Positions 27,132 to 39,943 are shown, numbered from the stretch's first letter. The stretch: 64,000 nucleotides of DNA from Sporolactobacillus sp. CQH2019 (GCF_028765345.1 NZ_JARAJZ010000011.1:124001-188000), one strand, 5' to 3'. The notes: a model not told the origin generated them from the letters alone. Program-made: numbers and translations.

Positions 27132-28142
27132 TTACAAGGACTCGCGTTTTACCAAAGTCGTTGCAATCAACGTTTTTTGTGGATACCAAGCTGCATTGGA
27201 TTGCTGTTTGAGCAACTGATGCAAGGCCTGATCGGCGATTTGCTCAATTTCAACGTGGATGGTTGAAAGTTCAGGCGAGATCAGGCGTGCTTCTTGAATG
27301 TCATCAAAGCCCATTACCGCCAAGTCTCTTGGAATATTTAAACCAGCTTTTTGAGCGGCTTTGATCAGACGGATCGCAATGTAGTCATCTTCGCAAAAAA
27401 TGGCTTCAGGCATATCATCACCCAACGCGTTGAGATTTAACCCCTTTGGATCTACGTTGGTGGGGGGAACAAGATAGAAATGCTGATTGGCCACAATGAC
27501 ACCAGCTTCCAGAAGTGCCTCCCGGAACCCGCGCCGTCGCTCGTTGAAGTTCGACATGGGTTTATCGGAAGCAAAATAGCCGATATTTCGATACCCCTGA
27601 TCCAGCATATATTTTCCTGCCAATCGGGCGCCTTGATAATTGTCCATCGTGACGAAATCAGCAACAACATCTTCAAAGTAAGTGTCGAGAAAGACCACTT
27701 TTTGCAACCGTCGCTTGATCATCAGTGTTTGTTCCCGCGTCAGATCCGTTCCTAGTACGAGTACACCGCTATTGCTGGCTGCAGCGACCTCATCAAGCTT
27801 TTTAGGCAACTGGTTCCCTTGAATGGTCATGGTACGGAGGCTGCTATTCATCTGGCTTACAGTGGCCGATAGGGCGGAGATCAAGCTATTGAAAAAGGGA
27901 AGACTACGATAATTGTCTTGAACGACTCCACTGGTTGTCACGACCAAAAACGTGACTTCCCCGATCGTGTTGTCAGGGGTGCGGCGCGTCTTACGGAGTG
28001 GAGTGTATCCTTGTTCTGTAATGATGCTGATGATTTTGTTCCGAGTTTCTTCACTGATCCCGGGCTTGCCATTGATTGCCAGCGAAACAGCCGACTTTGA
28101 TACGTTGGCCATCCTGGCGATGTCGCTCATTTTCAATCTCAT
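27132..28142 (-). CDS. LacI-family repressor of the island
   Basis: 336 residues. The start is taken as ATG 28142 because GGAGGG lies 6 bp before it, while the ATG at 28148 abuts the site. The DNA-binding domain is MSDIARMANVSKSAVSLAING, with the hinge helix region before residue 60. The periplasmic-binding-like effector domain contains VFLDTYFEDVVADFVTMDN, GYRNIGYFASD and DLAVMGFDDIQEARLISPELST. It sits between two diverging operons of the island, so it most likely represses both in the absence of the inducing sugar. Confidence 0.9.
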   Translation of the reverse strand: MRLKMSDIARMANVSKSAVSLAINGKPGISEETRNKIISIITEQGYTPLRKTRRTPDNTIGEVTFLVVTTSGVVQDNYRSLPFFNSLISALSATVSQMNSSLRTMTIQGNQLPKKLDEVAAASNSGVLVLGTDLTREQTLMIKRRLQKVVFLDTYFEDVVADFVTMDNYQGARLAGKYMLDQGYRNIGYFASDKPMSNFNERRRGFREALLEAGVIVANQHFYLVPPTNVDPKGLNLNALGDDMPEAIFCEDDYIAIRLIKAAQKAGLNIPRDLAVMGFDDIQEARLISPELSTIHVEIEQIADQALHQLLKQQSNAAWYPQKTLIATTLVKRESL

Positions 28143-28233
28143 ACTCATCCCTCCGCTTATTGCAACTAGAATAATACTAAATTAAGACGAATTTTGCAAA
28201 ACATCTTGTGTTAAGCTAAATAAACAAATACAA

Positions 28234-28248
28234 TAGTTTTGTAAACTA
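28234..28248. promoter_or_regulatory. Palindromic operator candidate before the isomerase operon
   Basis: TAGTTTTGTAAACTA has 6-bp arms (TAGTTT / AAACTA) around a 3-bp centre, 24 bp upstream of the first gene. A looser form, TAATTTTACTAAACA, occurs at about 27054-27068 before the opposite operon. Both flank the lacI gene. The site is a plausible LacI-family operator, though it lacks the usual central CG. Confidence 0.45.
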
Positions 28249-28271
28249 AATAATAAAGTTTAGGAGGAATC

Positions 28272-29702
28272 ATGATGACTGACAAGATCAAGCTTGGCTT
28301 TGCTCCCACCCGTCGAAATATTTTTTCTGCAGACGCGGCGATCGAATTCGCTGACCTTACCCGAAATAAACTAAATGCCATGGATGTTGATTTTGTTGAT
28401 ATCAAAGACATTAACGAGGACGGCTTGTTATATGACGATGCGGGGATGAAAAAAATTGCCGCCAAATTCAAAAAAGCAGGCATCGACGGTTTATTTTTGG
28501 CCAATGAAAACTTTGGAACGGAATATGAATGCGCACGTCTAGCTAAACAATTTGATGTACCGGTTTTGCTTTGGGGACCAAAAGACGAAGCACCAGCAAC
28601 TGACGGTTCCCGTTTGCGGGACACACAGTGCGGTTTGTTTGCAATCGGGAAAGTTCTTAGACGATTCAAGGTACCATTTACTTACTTGGTCAATGCTGAT
28701 ATCGGGGATTCAAAATTTGAACAAGGTGTTCTGGATTTCATCAAAGTTTGCAATGTCGTGAAGACCTTCAAAGAAACTCGTATCTTGCAGGTCGGCCCCC
28801 GGCCTTTTGACTTCTGGTCAACTATGGTCAATGAAGGAGAGTTATTGGAACGATTTAACATCTCATTATCGCCAATACCTCTGACAGAGCTTGTTGAAAA
28901 AATTCATGAATTGCAATCAAACAATGACTCTGAGATCGCTGAGACAGAGCAAAAACTGCGGTCGATTGCCGATGTGGAAATAAGTGATAAGGATTTGAAT
29001 ATGGTATCATCATTAAAGGTTGCCTTGAGCCGAAAGATGAAAGAATACGGTTGTAATGCAGGTGCCATCCAGTGCTGGACCGCACTTCAAGACGAGATCG
29101 GGATTCTGCCTTATGCTTCTGAATCCTTGTTGCAAGATGAAGGCACGCCGGTCACCTGCGAGACAGACATCCATGGTGTGATCTCAGAGCTTCTTGTCGA
29201 GGCCGCGACGATGGGTCAGGAACGTGCGGTTTTCGCCGATGTCAATTGCCGACATCCTGAAAATCCAAATGGGGAATTGCTCCAACATCTGGGCGTTTTT
29301 CCGTATTCGACAGCAAGGAACAAACCGAAGCTTCCGAAATCTCACTTCGTCTTTGACTATCCGGGCAGTGTTGGCTTTCAGGCCAAAGACGGCACATATA
29401 CGCTCTGCCGCTTTGATGGAGACAATGGAAACTACTCACTGCTGCTGGGTAACGCGAAAACTTGTGACGGACCATACGAACAAGGTACGTATCTCTGGCT
29501 ACAATTTGTCAATTTGAACCGCTTTGAGACCAAGCTGGTTTATGGCCCATACATTCATCACATTGCCGCAGTGCGGTCAGACGTTGTGCCAATTTTATAT
29601 GAAGCATGCAAATATTTGGATATTTCACCAGATTTTTATGATCCGATCGAAGATGATGTCAAAGCTTATTTGCGCGGTGACATTAAGAGCATCGTGAAAT
29701 AA
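28272..29702 (+). CDS. L-fucose/L-arabinose isomerase-like sugar isomerase
   Basis: 476 residues, behind AGGAGG. It has the two-domain layout of FucI/AraA-type isomerases. The N-terminal Rossmann half contains IDGLFLANENFGTEYECARLAKQFDVPVLLWGP. The C-terminal half carries metal-ligand candidates in CWTALQDEIGILPYASES and ADVNCRHPENPNGELLQHLGVFP, and a late HHIAAVRSDVVPILYEACKYL helix. It is first in a plus-strand operon with a split transketolase and an FGGY kinase, so the expected reaction is aldose to ketose, with apiose to apulose the best guess. Its exact sugar cannot be read from sequence. Confidence 0.8.
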   Translation: MMTDKIKLGFAPTRRNIFSADAAIEFADLTRNKLNAMDVDFVDIKDINEDGLLYDDAGMKKIAAKFKKAGIDGLFLANENFGTEYECARLAKQFDVPVLLWGPKDEAPATDGSRLRDTQCGLFAIGKVLRRFKVPFTYLVNADIGDSKFEQGVLDFIKVCNVVKTFKETRILQVGPRPFDFWSTMVNEGELLERFNISLSPIPLTELVEKIHELQSNNDSEIAETEQKLRSIADVEISDKDLNMVSSLKVALSRKMKEYGCNAGAIQCWTALQDEIGILPYASESLLQDEGTPVTCETDIHGVISELLVEAATMGQERAVFADVNCRHPENPNGELLQHLGVFPYSTARNKPKLPKSHFVFDYPGSVGFQAKDGTYTLCRFDGDNGNYSLLLGNAKTCDGPYEQGTYLWLQFVNLNRFETKLVYGPYIHHIAAVRSDVVPILYEACKYLDISPDFYDPIEDDVKAYLRGDIKSIVK

Positions 29703-29717
29703 TGGGAGGTGATCAAG

Positions 29718-30566
29718 TTGATCAATGAAAAGGCATCACTAGATATTCAATCCTTGAAGTTAAAAGCTGCACAGATGAGGTTAGCAACTTGGAATATGAT
29801 TTTTCAAGCTAAGACCGGTCATACAGGCAGCGATCTTTCTTGCACTGATATTTTGGTTGCGTTGTACTACGGCGTGCTGAATCAAACTCCAAAAACATTC
29901 AGTGATCCTGATCGAGATCGTTACATTCAATCAAAAGGTCATGCAGTCGAGATCTTATACAACGTCTTGGCAGACCGGGGGTACTTCCCAAAAAGCGACT
30001 TATTTCGGTACTCACAGTTTGATTCTCCTTATATCGGTCATCCAACCAATCATATCAACGGGATTGAAATGAACACTGGATCACTGGGACATGGGCTGGG
30101 TCTAAGTGTCGGAATCGCAGTTGCAGGAAAGCTGGATAAGCGAGACTACCATGTCTATACCTTGATGGGGGATGGTGAACAAGCCGAGGGGTCAGTCTGG
30201 GAAGCTGCGATGGCTGCTGGCAACTATCAACTTGATAATCTGACCGCAATCATTGACCACAACCGACTGCAGATCAGTGGCCCAACCACCGACGTTATGA
30301 ACAGCGAACCATTAGCCGATAAGTATGAGGCTTTCGGATTTTCAGTCACGGAAATCGATGGGAATGACATGACGGCGTTGGTCGATGCTTTAACTGTCCC
30401 TAACGAAACCGGCAAACCAAGACTTATTCTAGCCGATACAGTAAAAGGCAAAGGGATCAGCTTTGCGGAAAATCAGGCAGGGTGGCATCATCGAGTGCCT
30501 GACGAAGCCCAGTATAAACAGGGCGTTCAAGAGCTGGAAGCAGTGATCGGAGGTTTGGAAAAATGA
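29718..30566 (+). CDS. Transketolase, N-terminal (TPP-binding) subunit
   Basis: 282 residues. The start is the TTG at 29718, 8 bp from GGAGG; the in-frame GTG at 29709 is part of that site. It is the TPP pyrophosphate half: GHTGSDLSCTDILVALYYGVL, FSDPDRDRYIQSKGHAVEILYNVL, GSLGHGLGLSVGIAVAGKL and the metal motif MGDGEQAEGSVWEAAMAAGNYQLDNLTAIIDHNRLQ. It must pair with the next protein to be active. Split transketolases of this kind act as apulose-4-phosphate transketolase (AptA) in apiose pathways and in other pentose routes. The stop overlaps the next start. Confidence 0.88.
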   Translation: MINEKASLDIQSLKLKAAQMRLATWNMIFQAKTGHTGSDLSCTDILVALYYGVLNQTPKTFSDPDRDRYIQSKGHAVEILYNVLADRGYFPKSDLFRYSQFDSPYIGHPTNHINGIEMNTGSLGHGLGLSVGIAVAGKLDKRDYHVYTLMGDGEQAEGSVWEAAMAAGNYQLDNLTAIIDHNRLQISGPTTDVMNSEPLADKYEAFGFSVTEIDGNDMTALVDALTVPNETGKPRLILADTVKGKGISFAENQAGWHHRVPDEAQYKQGVQELEAVIGGLEK

Positions 30567-31504
30567 TGAATCAAGCAAAGATTGGTGAAGTGATTTGTGA
30601 CGAAATGATTACTGCTGCGAGTCGTGATCATAATCTTTTAGCGGTAACCAGTGATTCTCGCGGTTCAGCTTCGTTGACGCCATTTGCCAAGGAACGGCCA
30701 AAACAACTAATCGAAATGGGGATCGCCGAGCAAAACGCCGTGACCGTAGCAGCTGGTCTTGCTCATAGCGGCAAACGACCTTTTGTATTCTCTCCGGCAG
30801 CTTTTTTGACAATGCGCAGTATAGAACAAGTCAAAGTCGACGTGGCTTATTCAAATAGTAACGTCAAACTGATTGGCATCTCCGGCGGCAACTCTTACAG
30901 TGTCTTAGGTGCCACGCATCATTCTCTTCAAGATCTGGCGATTACACGAGCGATACCAGATTTAGAAGTGTACATGCCAGCAGATCAAGCACAAACGCGT
31001 GGTTTAATGCAGTATCTGGTCCAATCTGATCGGCCAGCTTATGTGCGAATCGGGAAAAGGGCGCTACCCAACATCTACGACAATGAAAAACGTGCCTTTT
31101 CAAGGCCGGGCCAAGCTAATATCTTGTTCGATCATGGCCATGATGTTGCGCTGGTTGCAATGGGGGAGACCCTCAGCATAGCAGTTGATACTGCTAAGAT
31201 GCTCAATCAGCAAGGCATCCATGCCAAAGTTGTCGATCTGGTTTCCTTAAAACCGCTCGATCATCGTTTATTGAGTCGCGTAGCCACTCAGGTGGATCTG
31301 ATCGTGACCATTGAAGAACACAGCATATATGGTGGCATTGGTTCAGCAGTAGCGGAATCTTTAGCCTCGCACCAACATGCCCCAATCCAGATTGTCGGGT
31401 TTCCCGATGAACTAGTAATTGCCGGTACTCAAGATGAAGTGTTTGCTTATTATGGAATGGATGCCCAATCGCTTACACGAAGGATTTCGGATTGGATGAA
31501 GTAG
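30563..31504 (+). CDS. Transketolase, C-terminal (pyrimidine-binding) subunit
   Basis: 313 residues, starting inside the stop of the N-terminal subunit gene (ATGATGA overlap). The pyrimidine domain has the catalytic Glu in IEMGIAEQNAVTVAAGLAHSGKRPFVFSPAAFL, and the C-terminal regulatory domain follows from about residue 180. The pair reconstitutes one transketolase. In apiose catabolism the homologous subunit is AptB, which with AptA passes a two-carbon unit from apulose 4-phosphate to glyceraldehyde 3-phosphate, giving xylulose 5-phosphate and dihydroxyacetone phosphate (family knowledge). Confidence 0.88.
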   Translation: MMNQAKIGEVICDEMITAASRDHNLLAVTSDSRGSASLTPFAKERPKQLIEMGIAEQNAVTVAAGLAHSGKRPFVFSPAAFLTMRSIEQVKVDVAYSNSNVKLIGISGGNSYSVLGATHHSLQDLAITRAIPDLEVYMPADQAQTRGLMQYLVQSDRPAYVRIGKRALPNIYDNEKRAFSRPGQANILFDHGHDVALVAMGETLSIAVDTAKMLNQQGIHAKVVDLVSLKPLDHRLLSRVATQVDLIVTIEEHSIYGGIGSAVAESLASHQHAPIQIVGFPDELVIAGTQDEVFAYYGMDAQSLTRRISDWMK

Positions 31505-31513
31505 GTGGAAAAC

Positions 31514-34440
<2,927 letters not shown>

Positions 34441-34447
34441 GTAACTA

Positions 34448-34478
34448 AAAACCCTCGATGAAATCAATCGTGGGTTTT
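34448..34478 (+). terminator. Hairpin between the GH1 and transaldolase genes
   Basis: AAAACCCTCGAT at 34448-34459 pairs with ATCGTGGGTTTT at 34467-34478 with one mismatch and a 7-nt loop. It may end most transcripts, leaving partial read-through to the transaldolase gene that starts 30 bp later. Confidence 0.6.
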
Positions 34479-34507
34479 CTAGTGACCAAAAAAGGAGAGA
34501 TAAGTAG

Positions 34508-35245
34508 ATGGGGAAGTTAAATGTTAATGTCGAGATCTATGCGGACGGTGCAGTAATTGAGGACATGATCGCTGCTTATGAATCTGGCTTTGTTAGTGGA
34601 TTTACCACAAATCCGAGTCTGATGAAAAAAGCAGGTGTAAAAGACTATATGGCATTTTCTAAAGAAGTCGTTGAAAAAATTCCAGATCTGCCGCTATCTT
34701 TTGAAGTATTTGCCGATGATTTTGAAACGATGGAAAAAGAAGCGGAAAAAATCCACTCCTTCGGCAAAAATGTATTCATCAAAATTCCAATTACCAACAC
34801 CAAAGGAGAATCGTCCATTCCGCTGATTAAAAAGTTAGAGGACAAGGGCTATTCGCTGAACATCACCGCGCTCTTGACCGTCGATCAAGTGGAAGATGCA
34901 GTAGCTGCTCTAAATCCTAACGTAGAAAACATTGTCTCTGTTTTTGCCGGTCGTATTGCTGATACCGGACAAGATCCGATTCCTTACATGAAGAAAGCAG
35001 TTGCTATTTGTCAATCCAAGAAGGGTGCCAACTTGCTTTGGGCAAGCTCCCGTGAACTGTTTAACGTTTACGAAGCTGATCGTCTAGGCGTGGATATCAT
35101 TACCTGCACACCGGAAATCATTACGAAGCTAAAGAAAGTCGGAAAACCTCTGGAAGAAGTTTCATTGGATACAGTCAAAGGATTTAATAAAGATATCAAG
35201 TCACTGGGATACTCAATTCTAACAGAAAAAGAATCTTCAAAATAA
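34508..35245 (+). CDS. Transaldolase family protein
   Basis: 245 residues, with AAAGGAGAG before ATG 34508. TIM-barrel transaldolase signatures: DGAVIEDMIAAYESGFVSGFTTNPSLMKKAG, the Schiff-base Lys region NVFIKIPITNTKGESSIPLI, and the LNITALLTVDQV and GRIADTGQDP strands. It would move a dihydroxyacetone unit between sugar phosphates. In this island it joins the transketolase pair to the pentose phosphate pool and would use the xylulose 5-phosphate formed. Confidence 0.9.
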   Translation: MGKLNVNVEIYADGAVIEDMIAAYESGFVSGFTTNPSLMKKAGVKDYMAFSKEVVEKIPDLPLSFEVFADDFETMEKEAEKIHSFGKNVFIKIPITNTKGESSIPLIKKLEDKGYSLNITALLTVDQVEDAVAALNPNVENIVSVFAGRIADTGQDPIPYMKKAVAICQSKKGANLLWASSRELFNVYEADRLGVDIITCTPEIITKLKKVGKPLEEVSLDTVKGFNKDIKSLGYSILTEKESSK

Positions 35246-35339
35246 AAGGCTGCAGTTAGTCTTGTGGTATTAAGTCAAGTTCTAAATAGGATTTATTTTT
35301 TAACTTTTAACTGATGTTTCAAAAAGGGACAACACTAAT

Positions 35340-35500
35340 CTAAGTCTTAAAATTTCCAAATATCTGAAATCGATAAAGAGGCGGACCTTACTGATTATCG
35401 GTGATGCGGCGTCCAAAGGCAGCACCTTCAACTCCGCGTCTTCATGAAAGAATATCGTTGGGTGAAAACTGTAAATGGACGTGGACTCCATGCCGATCAC
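35340..35500 (-). pseudogene. IS110-family transposase fragment
   Basis: Minus-strand IGMESTSIYSFHPTIFFHED corresponds to the conserved IGMESTxxYSxHP motif of IS110 transposases. Only about 35 residues match before the frame drifts. No ends are visible. Confidence 0.6.
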
Positions 35501-35871
35501 CCACGTTTATAGGGAGTGGCTGAGCTGAGTTTTAACACAAGCTCCTTGATGGCATAAGCTCGGATACTCTGTGATGTCCCCTAATTACAGCTGCATGAAC
35601 GCCACCTCGCGATCAGTAGACAAAGACCGAAAGGCCCAACTCATCCTGCCCCCGATGAGTTGAGCTCGCAACCGCTACATCTTATGCGTCAGCATATCCG
35701 GCAGCTGCACGGGCAGCAGACTAATTACGTAGAAAGACTACAGGAGGGAAAAGCCTAAACCCGTTGGATCCATTTCAATGAACAACTAGAGGATATCACG
35801 CAGTACCTAAGCTGAACAGGGATGACTATTAACTTCGAAACTTATTATACGAGGAAGACTTGCTAGGGCAA
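35501..35871. other. Relic-filled gap between the IS110 and tkt fragments
   Basis: No gene. One plus-strand frame near 35690-35800 can be read as a basic helical fragment (RQHIRQLHGQQTNYVERLQEG, then RWIHFNEQLEDITQYL) with interrupting stops. The origin of that fragment is unknown. Confidence 0.3.
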
Positions 35872-36060
35872 AAGCTATTGTGCAACTATCCATAGATACT
35901 ATACGTACATTATCTATTGATGCCATTGACAATGGCTAATTCCGGTCATCCCGGCCTGCCAATGGGTTCCGCCCCCATGGCGTATATTCTCGAGGTCGGA
36001 CAGCAAATGATGAATGCGCTGCATAATCCAGCCTTTGATTCGATGAACCTGACTGGGTGA
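35872..36060 (+). pseudogene. Transketolase N-terminal relic
   Basis: Two frames together give AIVQLSIDTIRTLSIDAI and, after a one-base shift near 35930, NSGHPGLPMGSAPMAYIL, which is the start of a full-length transketolase. Stops follow within 40 codons. It is a third transketolase sequence near the island, different from the split pair. Confidence 0.75.
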
Positions 36061-36086
36061 TGAAATGTTTTGCATTGTCTACCGTG

Positions 36087-36278
36087 GCTTATAATTTGTT
36101 AATCCACCGCCGTCTCGATTCTCAGCGCAATATCGTGCAATTTTATCTTCCGCCCATTGATTCGTTCGCTTCGGTAAACAATCACCCTCTGAACAGAAAA
36201 AAACTGCTGCTATGATTCACTCATAGTAACAGTCTCAGTAAACAGCTTTTTTGTCCGATGCAATAAATATTATATATT
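36087..36278. repeat. 192-bp direct repeat, right copy (next to glmS 3' end)
   Basis: 190/192 identical to 22583-22774 and in the same orientation. It lies 20 bp beyond the glmS stop and includes the terminator for glmS, so this is probably the original copy and the left one the duplicate. Confidence 0.92.
36203..36235 (-). terminator. glmS terminator
   Basis: On the minus strand the core CTATGA-GTGAA-TCATAG is extended by an outer ACTG/CAGT pairing, and a run of seven Ts follows. It lies about 60 bp after the glmS stop. Confidence 0.65.
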
Positions 36279-36297
36279 TCTATTTCTCATTTTTTTA

Positions 36298-38103
36298 TTA
36301 TTCCACCGTGACCGATTTGGCGAGGTTTCTTGGTTTGTCGACATCGCATTCGTGCTGCAGGGCTGCGTAATAGGCGATCAGCTGCAGCGGAATGGCTGAA
36401 ACAAGCGGTGTAAAGGATTTGTGCACTTTAGGAAGCACGATTTTGTCGCCGGGCCGGGCGGTCACGCCCTCCATGCTGATGACGGCGGTGTGGGCGCCGC
36501 GGGCCGCGACTTCTTCGACATTGTTGCGGATGCTGTTATTGACGCTCTCCTGAGTGGCAAAGGCAAGAACCGGCGTGCTGTTCTCGATCAGGGCGATTGT
36601 GCCGTGTTTGAGCTCGCCGCCGGCGAAGCCTTCGGCCTGAATGTAGGAAATTTCCTTCAGCTTCAGGGCCGCCTCCATGCAGACGTAATAATCAAGGCCG
36701 CGTCCGATATAAAAAGCGTTGCGCGTCACCGACAGATAATCACGGGCAACCGCCTGCAGCAGCGCCTTTTCATCGATCATCCGCTCCATCGCCTGGGCAA
36801 CGAGACTCAGCTCGTGAACCGGATCGAAATCAAGAACGATTCCCCGGCTCTCTGCCGCGGCAACCGCAATGAAAGACAGAACCGCCATCTGGGCCGTGTA
36901 AGCCTTCGTCGATGCAACGGCTATTTCCGGTCCGGCGAAAAGCAGCATCTTGTAATCCGCTTCACGGTAAAGCGTCGAACCTTCGACATTGGTCAGCGTC
37001 AGCGTCGGATAGCCGAGTTTCTTGACTTTGACAAGCACCGCACGGCTGTCGGCCGTCTCGCCGCTCTGTGAGATGAAGATGAACAGCGGTTTTTTTGAGA
37101 GAAGCGGCATATTGTAGGAAAATTCGCTTGAAATATGCACTTCGGTCGGAATCTGAGCGACCTGCTCGATCAGCTGCCTGCCCACCAGGCCGGCATGATA
37201 GCTCGTGCCGCAGGCAATAATGTAAAGCCGGTCCGCTTCGTTAATCGCCCGGGTAATGGCCGGATCGATCGTAATCGATCCGTTTTTCCCCCGGTATTTC
37301 TGAAGCAGCTTTCTCAGCACAGCCGGCTGTTCATCAATTTCCTTCAGCATGTAATACGGGTAGGCGCCTTTTTCCGTATCGCGGGCATCAAATGAAACGG
37401 TGTACGGATCGCGGGTTTTCACATGGCCGTCAAGATCCTTAATCACATATCCGTTCCGCGACAGCAGGACAATTTCTTCATCCATCAGTTCGACATAACG
37501 CTTGGTCTGCTGAATCATCGCCGTTGCGTCACTCGCCACAACATTGAATCCGTCGCCTGCGCCGATCAGAAGCGGACTTTTGTTTTTCCCGACATAAATG
37601 AGATCGCTGTTTTCCGCATCAAGCATCGCAATGCCGTAGGAACCGTCGATCAGCTTCAGCGTTTTCCGCAGGGCTTCTTCCACCTCAAGGCCGCCGTCGA
37701 CAAAATGTTCGATCAGCTGAACAACGACTTCCGTGTCCGTATCGCTTTTCAGAGAGACTCCTCCGAGATAACGGTCGCGCAACTGCGCATAGTTCTCGAT
37801 GACGCCGTTGTGAACGATGGTAAACCGTCCGGAAGCGCTCTGATGCGGGTGGGCGTTGCGCCGGCTCGGTTCGCCGTGCGTCGCCCAGCGTGTGTGTCCG
37901 ATGCCCTGAGTGGCCTGAATGGACGGGTCAACAATGGTCCGAAGCGCCGCGATCCGGCCTTTTTCTTTGAAAACATGGACGCTGCCTGCAGTCTGGAGTG
38001 CAATGCCTGCCGAATCATAGCCGCGATATTCCAGATTGCTGAGCCCGTTCAATAAAATGTCGCGTGCATCCTTATTGCCAATATAACCAACGATACCACA
38101 CAT
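36298..38103 (-). CDS. glmS: Glutamine-fructose-6-phosphate aminotransferase (isomerizing)
   Basis: 601 residues from ATG 38103 (GGAGGGG site). Cys2 of MCGIVGYIG is the Ntn glutaminase nucleophile, so the longer upstream frame is not real. The glutaminase domain is about 1-240 ([24 protein letters not shown]). Two SIS domains follow ([48 protein letters not shown]) and the gene ends KSVTVE. It makes glucosamine 6-phosphate, the first step to UDP-GlcNAc. A glmS ribozyme precedes it. It is the last gene of the cda-glm block. Confidence 0.98.
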   Translation of the reverse strand: MCGIVGYIGNKDARDILLNGLSNLEYRGYDSAGIALQTAGSVHVFKEKGRIAALRTIVDPSIQATQGIGHTRWATHGEPSRRNAHPHQSASGRFTIVHNGVIENYAQLRDRYLGGVSLKSDTDTEVVVQLIEHFVDGGLEVEEALRKTLKLIDGSYGIAMLDAENSDLIYVGKNKSPLLIGAGDGFNVVASDATAMIQQTKRYVELMDEEIVLLSRNGYVIKDLDGHVKTRDPYTVSFDARDTEKGAYPYYMLKEIDEQPAVLRKLLQKYRGKNGSITIDPAITRAINEADRLYIIACGTSYHAGLVGRQLIEQVAQIPTEVHISSEFSYNMPLLSKKPLFIFISQSGETADSRAVLVKVKKLGYPTLTLTNVEGSTLYREADYKMLLFAGPEIAVASTKAYTAQMAVLSFIAVAAAESRGIVLDFDPVHELSLVAQAMERMIDEKALLQAVARDYLSVTRNAFYIGRGLDYYVCMEAALKLKEISYIQAEGFAGGELKHGTIALIENSTPVLAFATQESVNNSIRNNVEEVAARGAHTAVISMEGVTARPGDKIVLPKVHKSFTPLVSAIPLQLIAYYAALQHECDVDKPRNLAKSVTVE

Positions 38104-38169
38104 TGGGTTCCCCTCCATGTGAGGCAAGAAAGCATTCCGGGGCAGTCTTGCCCCACTTGTTTTTTTATT

Positions 38170-38337
38170 GTCATAAATGCCTGCTGTCCGGCCTCTGTCC
38201 AGAAAGTTGCCTCTCTGTTTTGTACACGGATTAACGGTGCAGGCTGTTTCCGAGAGGCATCCGCCGAGTCTTTCGATAAACCTCTTCCTCGTCAACTATT
38301 CCGACTGCTCATCATTTCCGGGAATAGTCCAGGCGCT
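38170..38337 (-). ncRNA. glmS ribozyme riboswitch
   Basis: Minus-strand sequence 67-234 bases before the glmS start. It begins at the cleavage site A/GCGCCTGGACTA (scissile bond between 38337 and 38336). It continues with GACGAGGAAGAGGTTTATCGA, then CTCGGCGGATGCCTCTCGG, and later a P4-like stem, with CTGGACAGAGG near its end. These elements are in the order and spacing of the Bacillus glmS ribozyme core. Glucosamine 6-phosphate is its cofactor, and self-cleavage lowers glmS mRNA (established). The 3' limit is approximate. Confidence 0.92.
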
Positions 38338-38584
38338 TTATATTCAGTTCATCCGCCCTCTCTTTCCTTCTTGAGTCAAACCTTTCGGCCAATCGGCCGC
38401 ACAGAAATTCTACTTAAAAAAAATATATCTGTCAACAGACTTTCCCGCGGGCGTCTCCCCCGGCAAGAAAGCATATTTGCTATCCGCCGGCCGGATCCTC
38501 TCGCTTGCTTTGCATACTTTAAATTATTCAGATCGGTTATTCTCCGTGCCGGCCGGACATACCCATATATTATAAAATCAGAAA

Positions 38585-39943
38585 TCAGTCCTGAATCTTA
38601 CCGCCGATCTCTTTTTCGACAGTCTGGGCGATGCGTGCAACGTACGCGCTGCATGCTTCTTCGGTCGGCGCCTCCGCCATGATCCGCACAAGCGATTCGG
38701 TCCCGGACGGGCGGACGAGAACACGGCCGTCACCGGCCATTTCCGCCTCTACTTCACGAATGGCCTGGCCGACCGCCGGATTATCAGTAACATGAAATTT
38801 ATCGGCCACCCGCATGTTTACCAGTTTCTGGGGATAGGTCCTGATATCGGCGGCCAGTTCGGACAGCTTTTTCCCCGTCGCCTTCATGATGCTGACGAGC
38901 TGCAGTGCGGACAGCATGCCGTCGCCCGTCGTCGAATGATTGAGAAAAATAATATGTCCGGACTGCTCGCCGCCCAGCGCATAGCCGCCCGCCCGCATTT
39001 CCTCCATGACATAGCGGTCGCCGACTTTTGTCTGCTTCGTTTCAATCTTTGCCGCTTCCAGGGCTTTATACAGGCCCAGATTGCTCATGACCGTCGTCAC
39101 GAGCGTATTTTTGCTTAATTGACCCTTCGACTTTAAATAAGTGGCACAGATATACATAATTTTATCTCCGTCAACGATGTTTCCAAGCTCATCGACCGCA
39201 ATCAAACGGTCACCATCGCCGTCAAAGGCCAGGCCGCAGTCAAGCCCTTTCTCTACGACGAGCGCCGCAAGCGCATCCGGGTGTGTCGAGCCGACTCCGT
39301 CATTAATGTTCTTCCCGTTCGGCGATGTGCCGATCGGCACAATATCCGTTTCAAGATCGGCGAACAAATGCGGGGCGAGTGCACTGGTCGATCCGTTGGC
39401 ACAGTCGAGCCCCAGGCTTAAGCCTGAGAAATCGTCATCCTGAATCGTGTCCTTCAGGAACTGCAGGTATTTCTGGCTTCCTTCAAAATAGTCGCCGGCG
39501 GTACCGAGATCAGTGCCGATCGGCCGCGGCAGATCGTCTGTATTTTTTGCGAGAAGCATTTCGATGGTTTCCTCTACTTCGTCGCTCAGCTTAAAACCGT
39601 CGCTGCCGAAAAATTTGATGCCGTTGTCGGCCACCGGATTGTGCGAAGCCGAAATCATAATGCCCGCGCTGGCATCCATCGCTTTCGTCAGGTAGGCTAC
39701 GCCCGGAGTCGAGATGACGCCGAGACGCATCACTTCGACGCCGATCGACAGTAATCCGGCAATCAGAGCTCCCTCAAGCATATAGCCCGAAATCCTCGTA
39801 TCGCGCCCGACCAGGACCTTCGGGTGCTCCGTCGTTTTCGTCAGAGCATAGCCGCCCGTCCGTCCGAGCCTGAAAGCCAGTTCGGGTGTCAGATCCTGAT
39901 TCGCGATACCCCTTACTCCGTCTGTACCAAAATACTTTGCCAT
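38585..39943 (-). CDS. glmM: Phosphoglucosamine mutase
   Basis: 452 residues, normal length. Substrate start block [10 protein letters not shown], phospho-Ser in [20 protein letters not shown] (about residue 100), metal loop [14 protein letters not shown] (about 240), sugar loop GGEQSGHII (about 325) and phosphate loop [13 protein letters not shown] (about 405). It converts glucosamine 6-phosphate to glucosamine 1-phosphate. In Bacillota CdaA/CdaR bind and modulate GlmM. It is downstream of cdaR by 112 bp on the same strand. Confidence 0.98.
   Translation of the reverse strand: MAKYFGTDGVRGIANQDLTPELAFRLGRTGGYALTKTTEHPKVLVGRDTRISGYMLEGALIAGLLSIGVEVMRLGVISTPGVAYLTKAMDASAGIMISASHNPVADNGIKFFGSDGFKLSDEVEETIEMLLAKNTDDLPRPIGTDLGTAGDYFEGSQKYLQFLKDTIQDDDFSGLSLGLDCANGSTSALAPHLFADLETDIVPIGTSPNGKNINDGVGSTHPDALAALVVEKGLDCGLAFDGDGDRLIAVDELGNIVDGDKIMYICATYLKSKGQLSKNTLVTTVMSNLGLYKALEAAKIETKQTKVGDRYVMEEMRAGGYALGGEQSGHIIFLNHSTTGDGMLSALQLVSIMKATGKKLSELAADIRTYPQKLVNMRVADKFHVTDNPAVGQAIREVEAEMAGDGRVLVRPSGTESLVRIMAEAPTEEACSAYVARIAQTVEKEIGGKIQD

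Noticed and set aside
28272-31504. Sulfoquinovose (sulfo-transketolase or sulfo-transaldolase) pathway
   Set aside because: Those pathways need no FGGY kinase at this step and would carry sulfo-sugar exporters and dehydrogenases. Here a kinase, apiosidase-like protein and beta-glucoside PTS are present instead.
36421-38055. Long plus-strand frames antisense to glmS (216 and 210 codons)
   Set aside because: GC-rich codon bias of glmS leaves the opposite strand open. No start site or known motif.
38104-38295. Upstream extension of the glmS frame
   Set aside because: Cys2 after the initiator Met is needed for the glutaminase, and the extension runs through the ribozyme leader.
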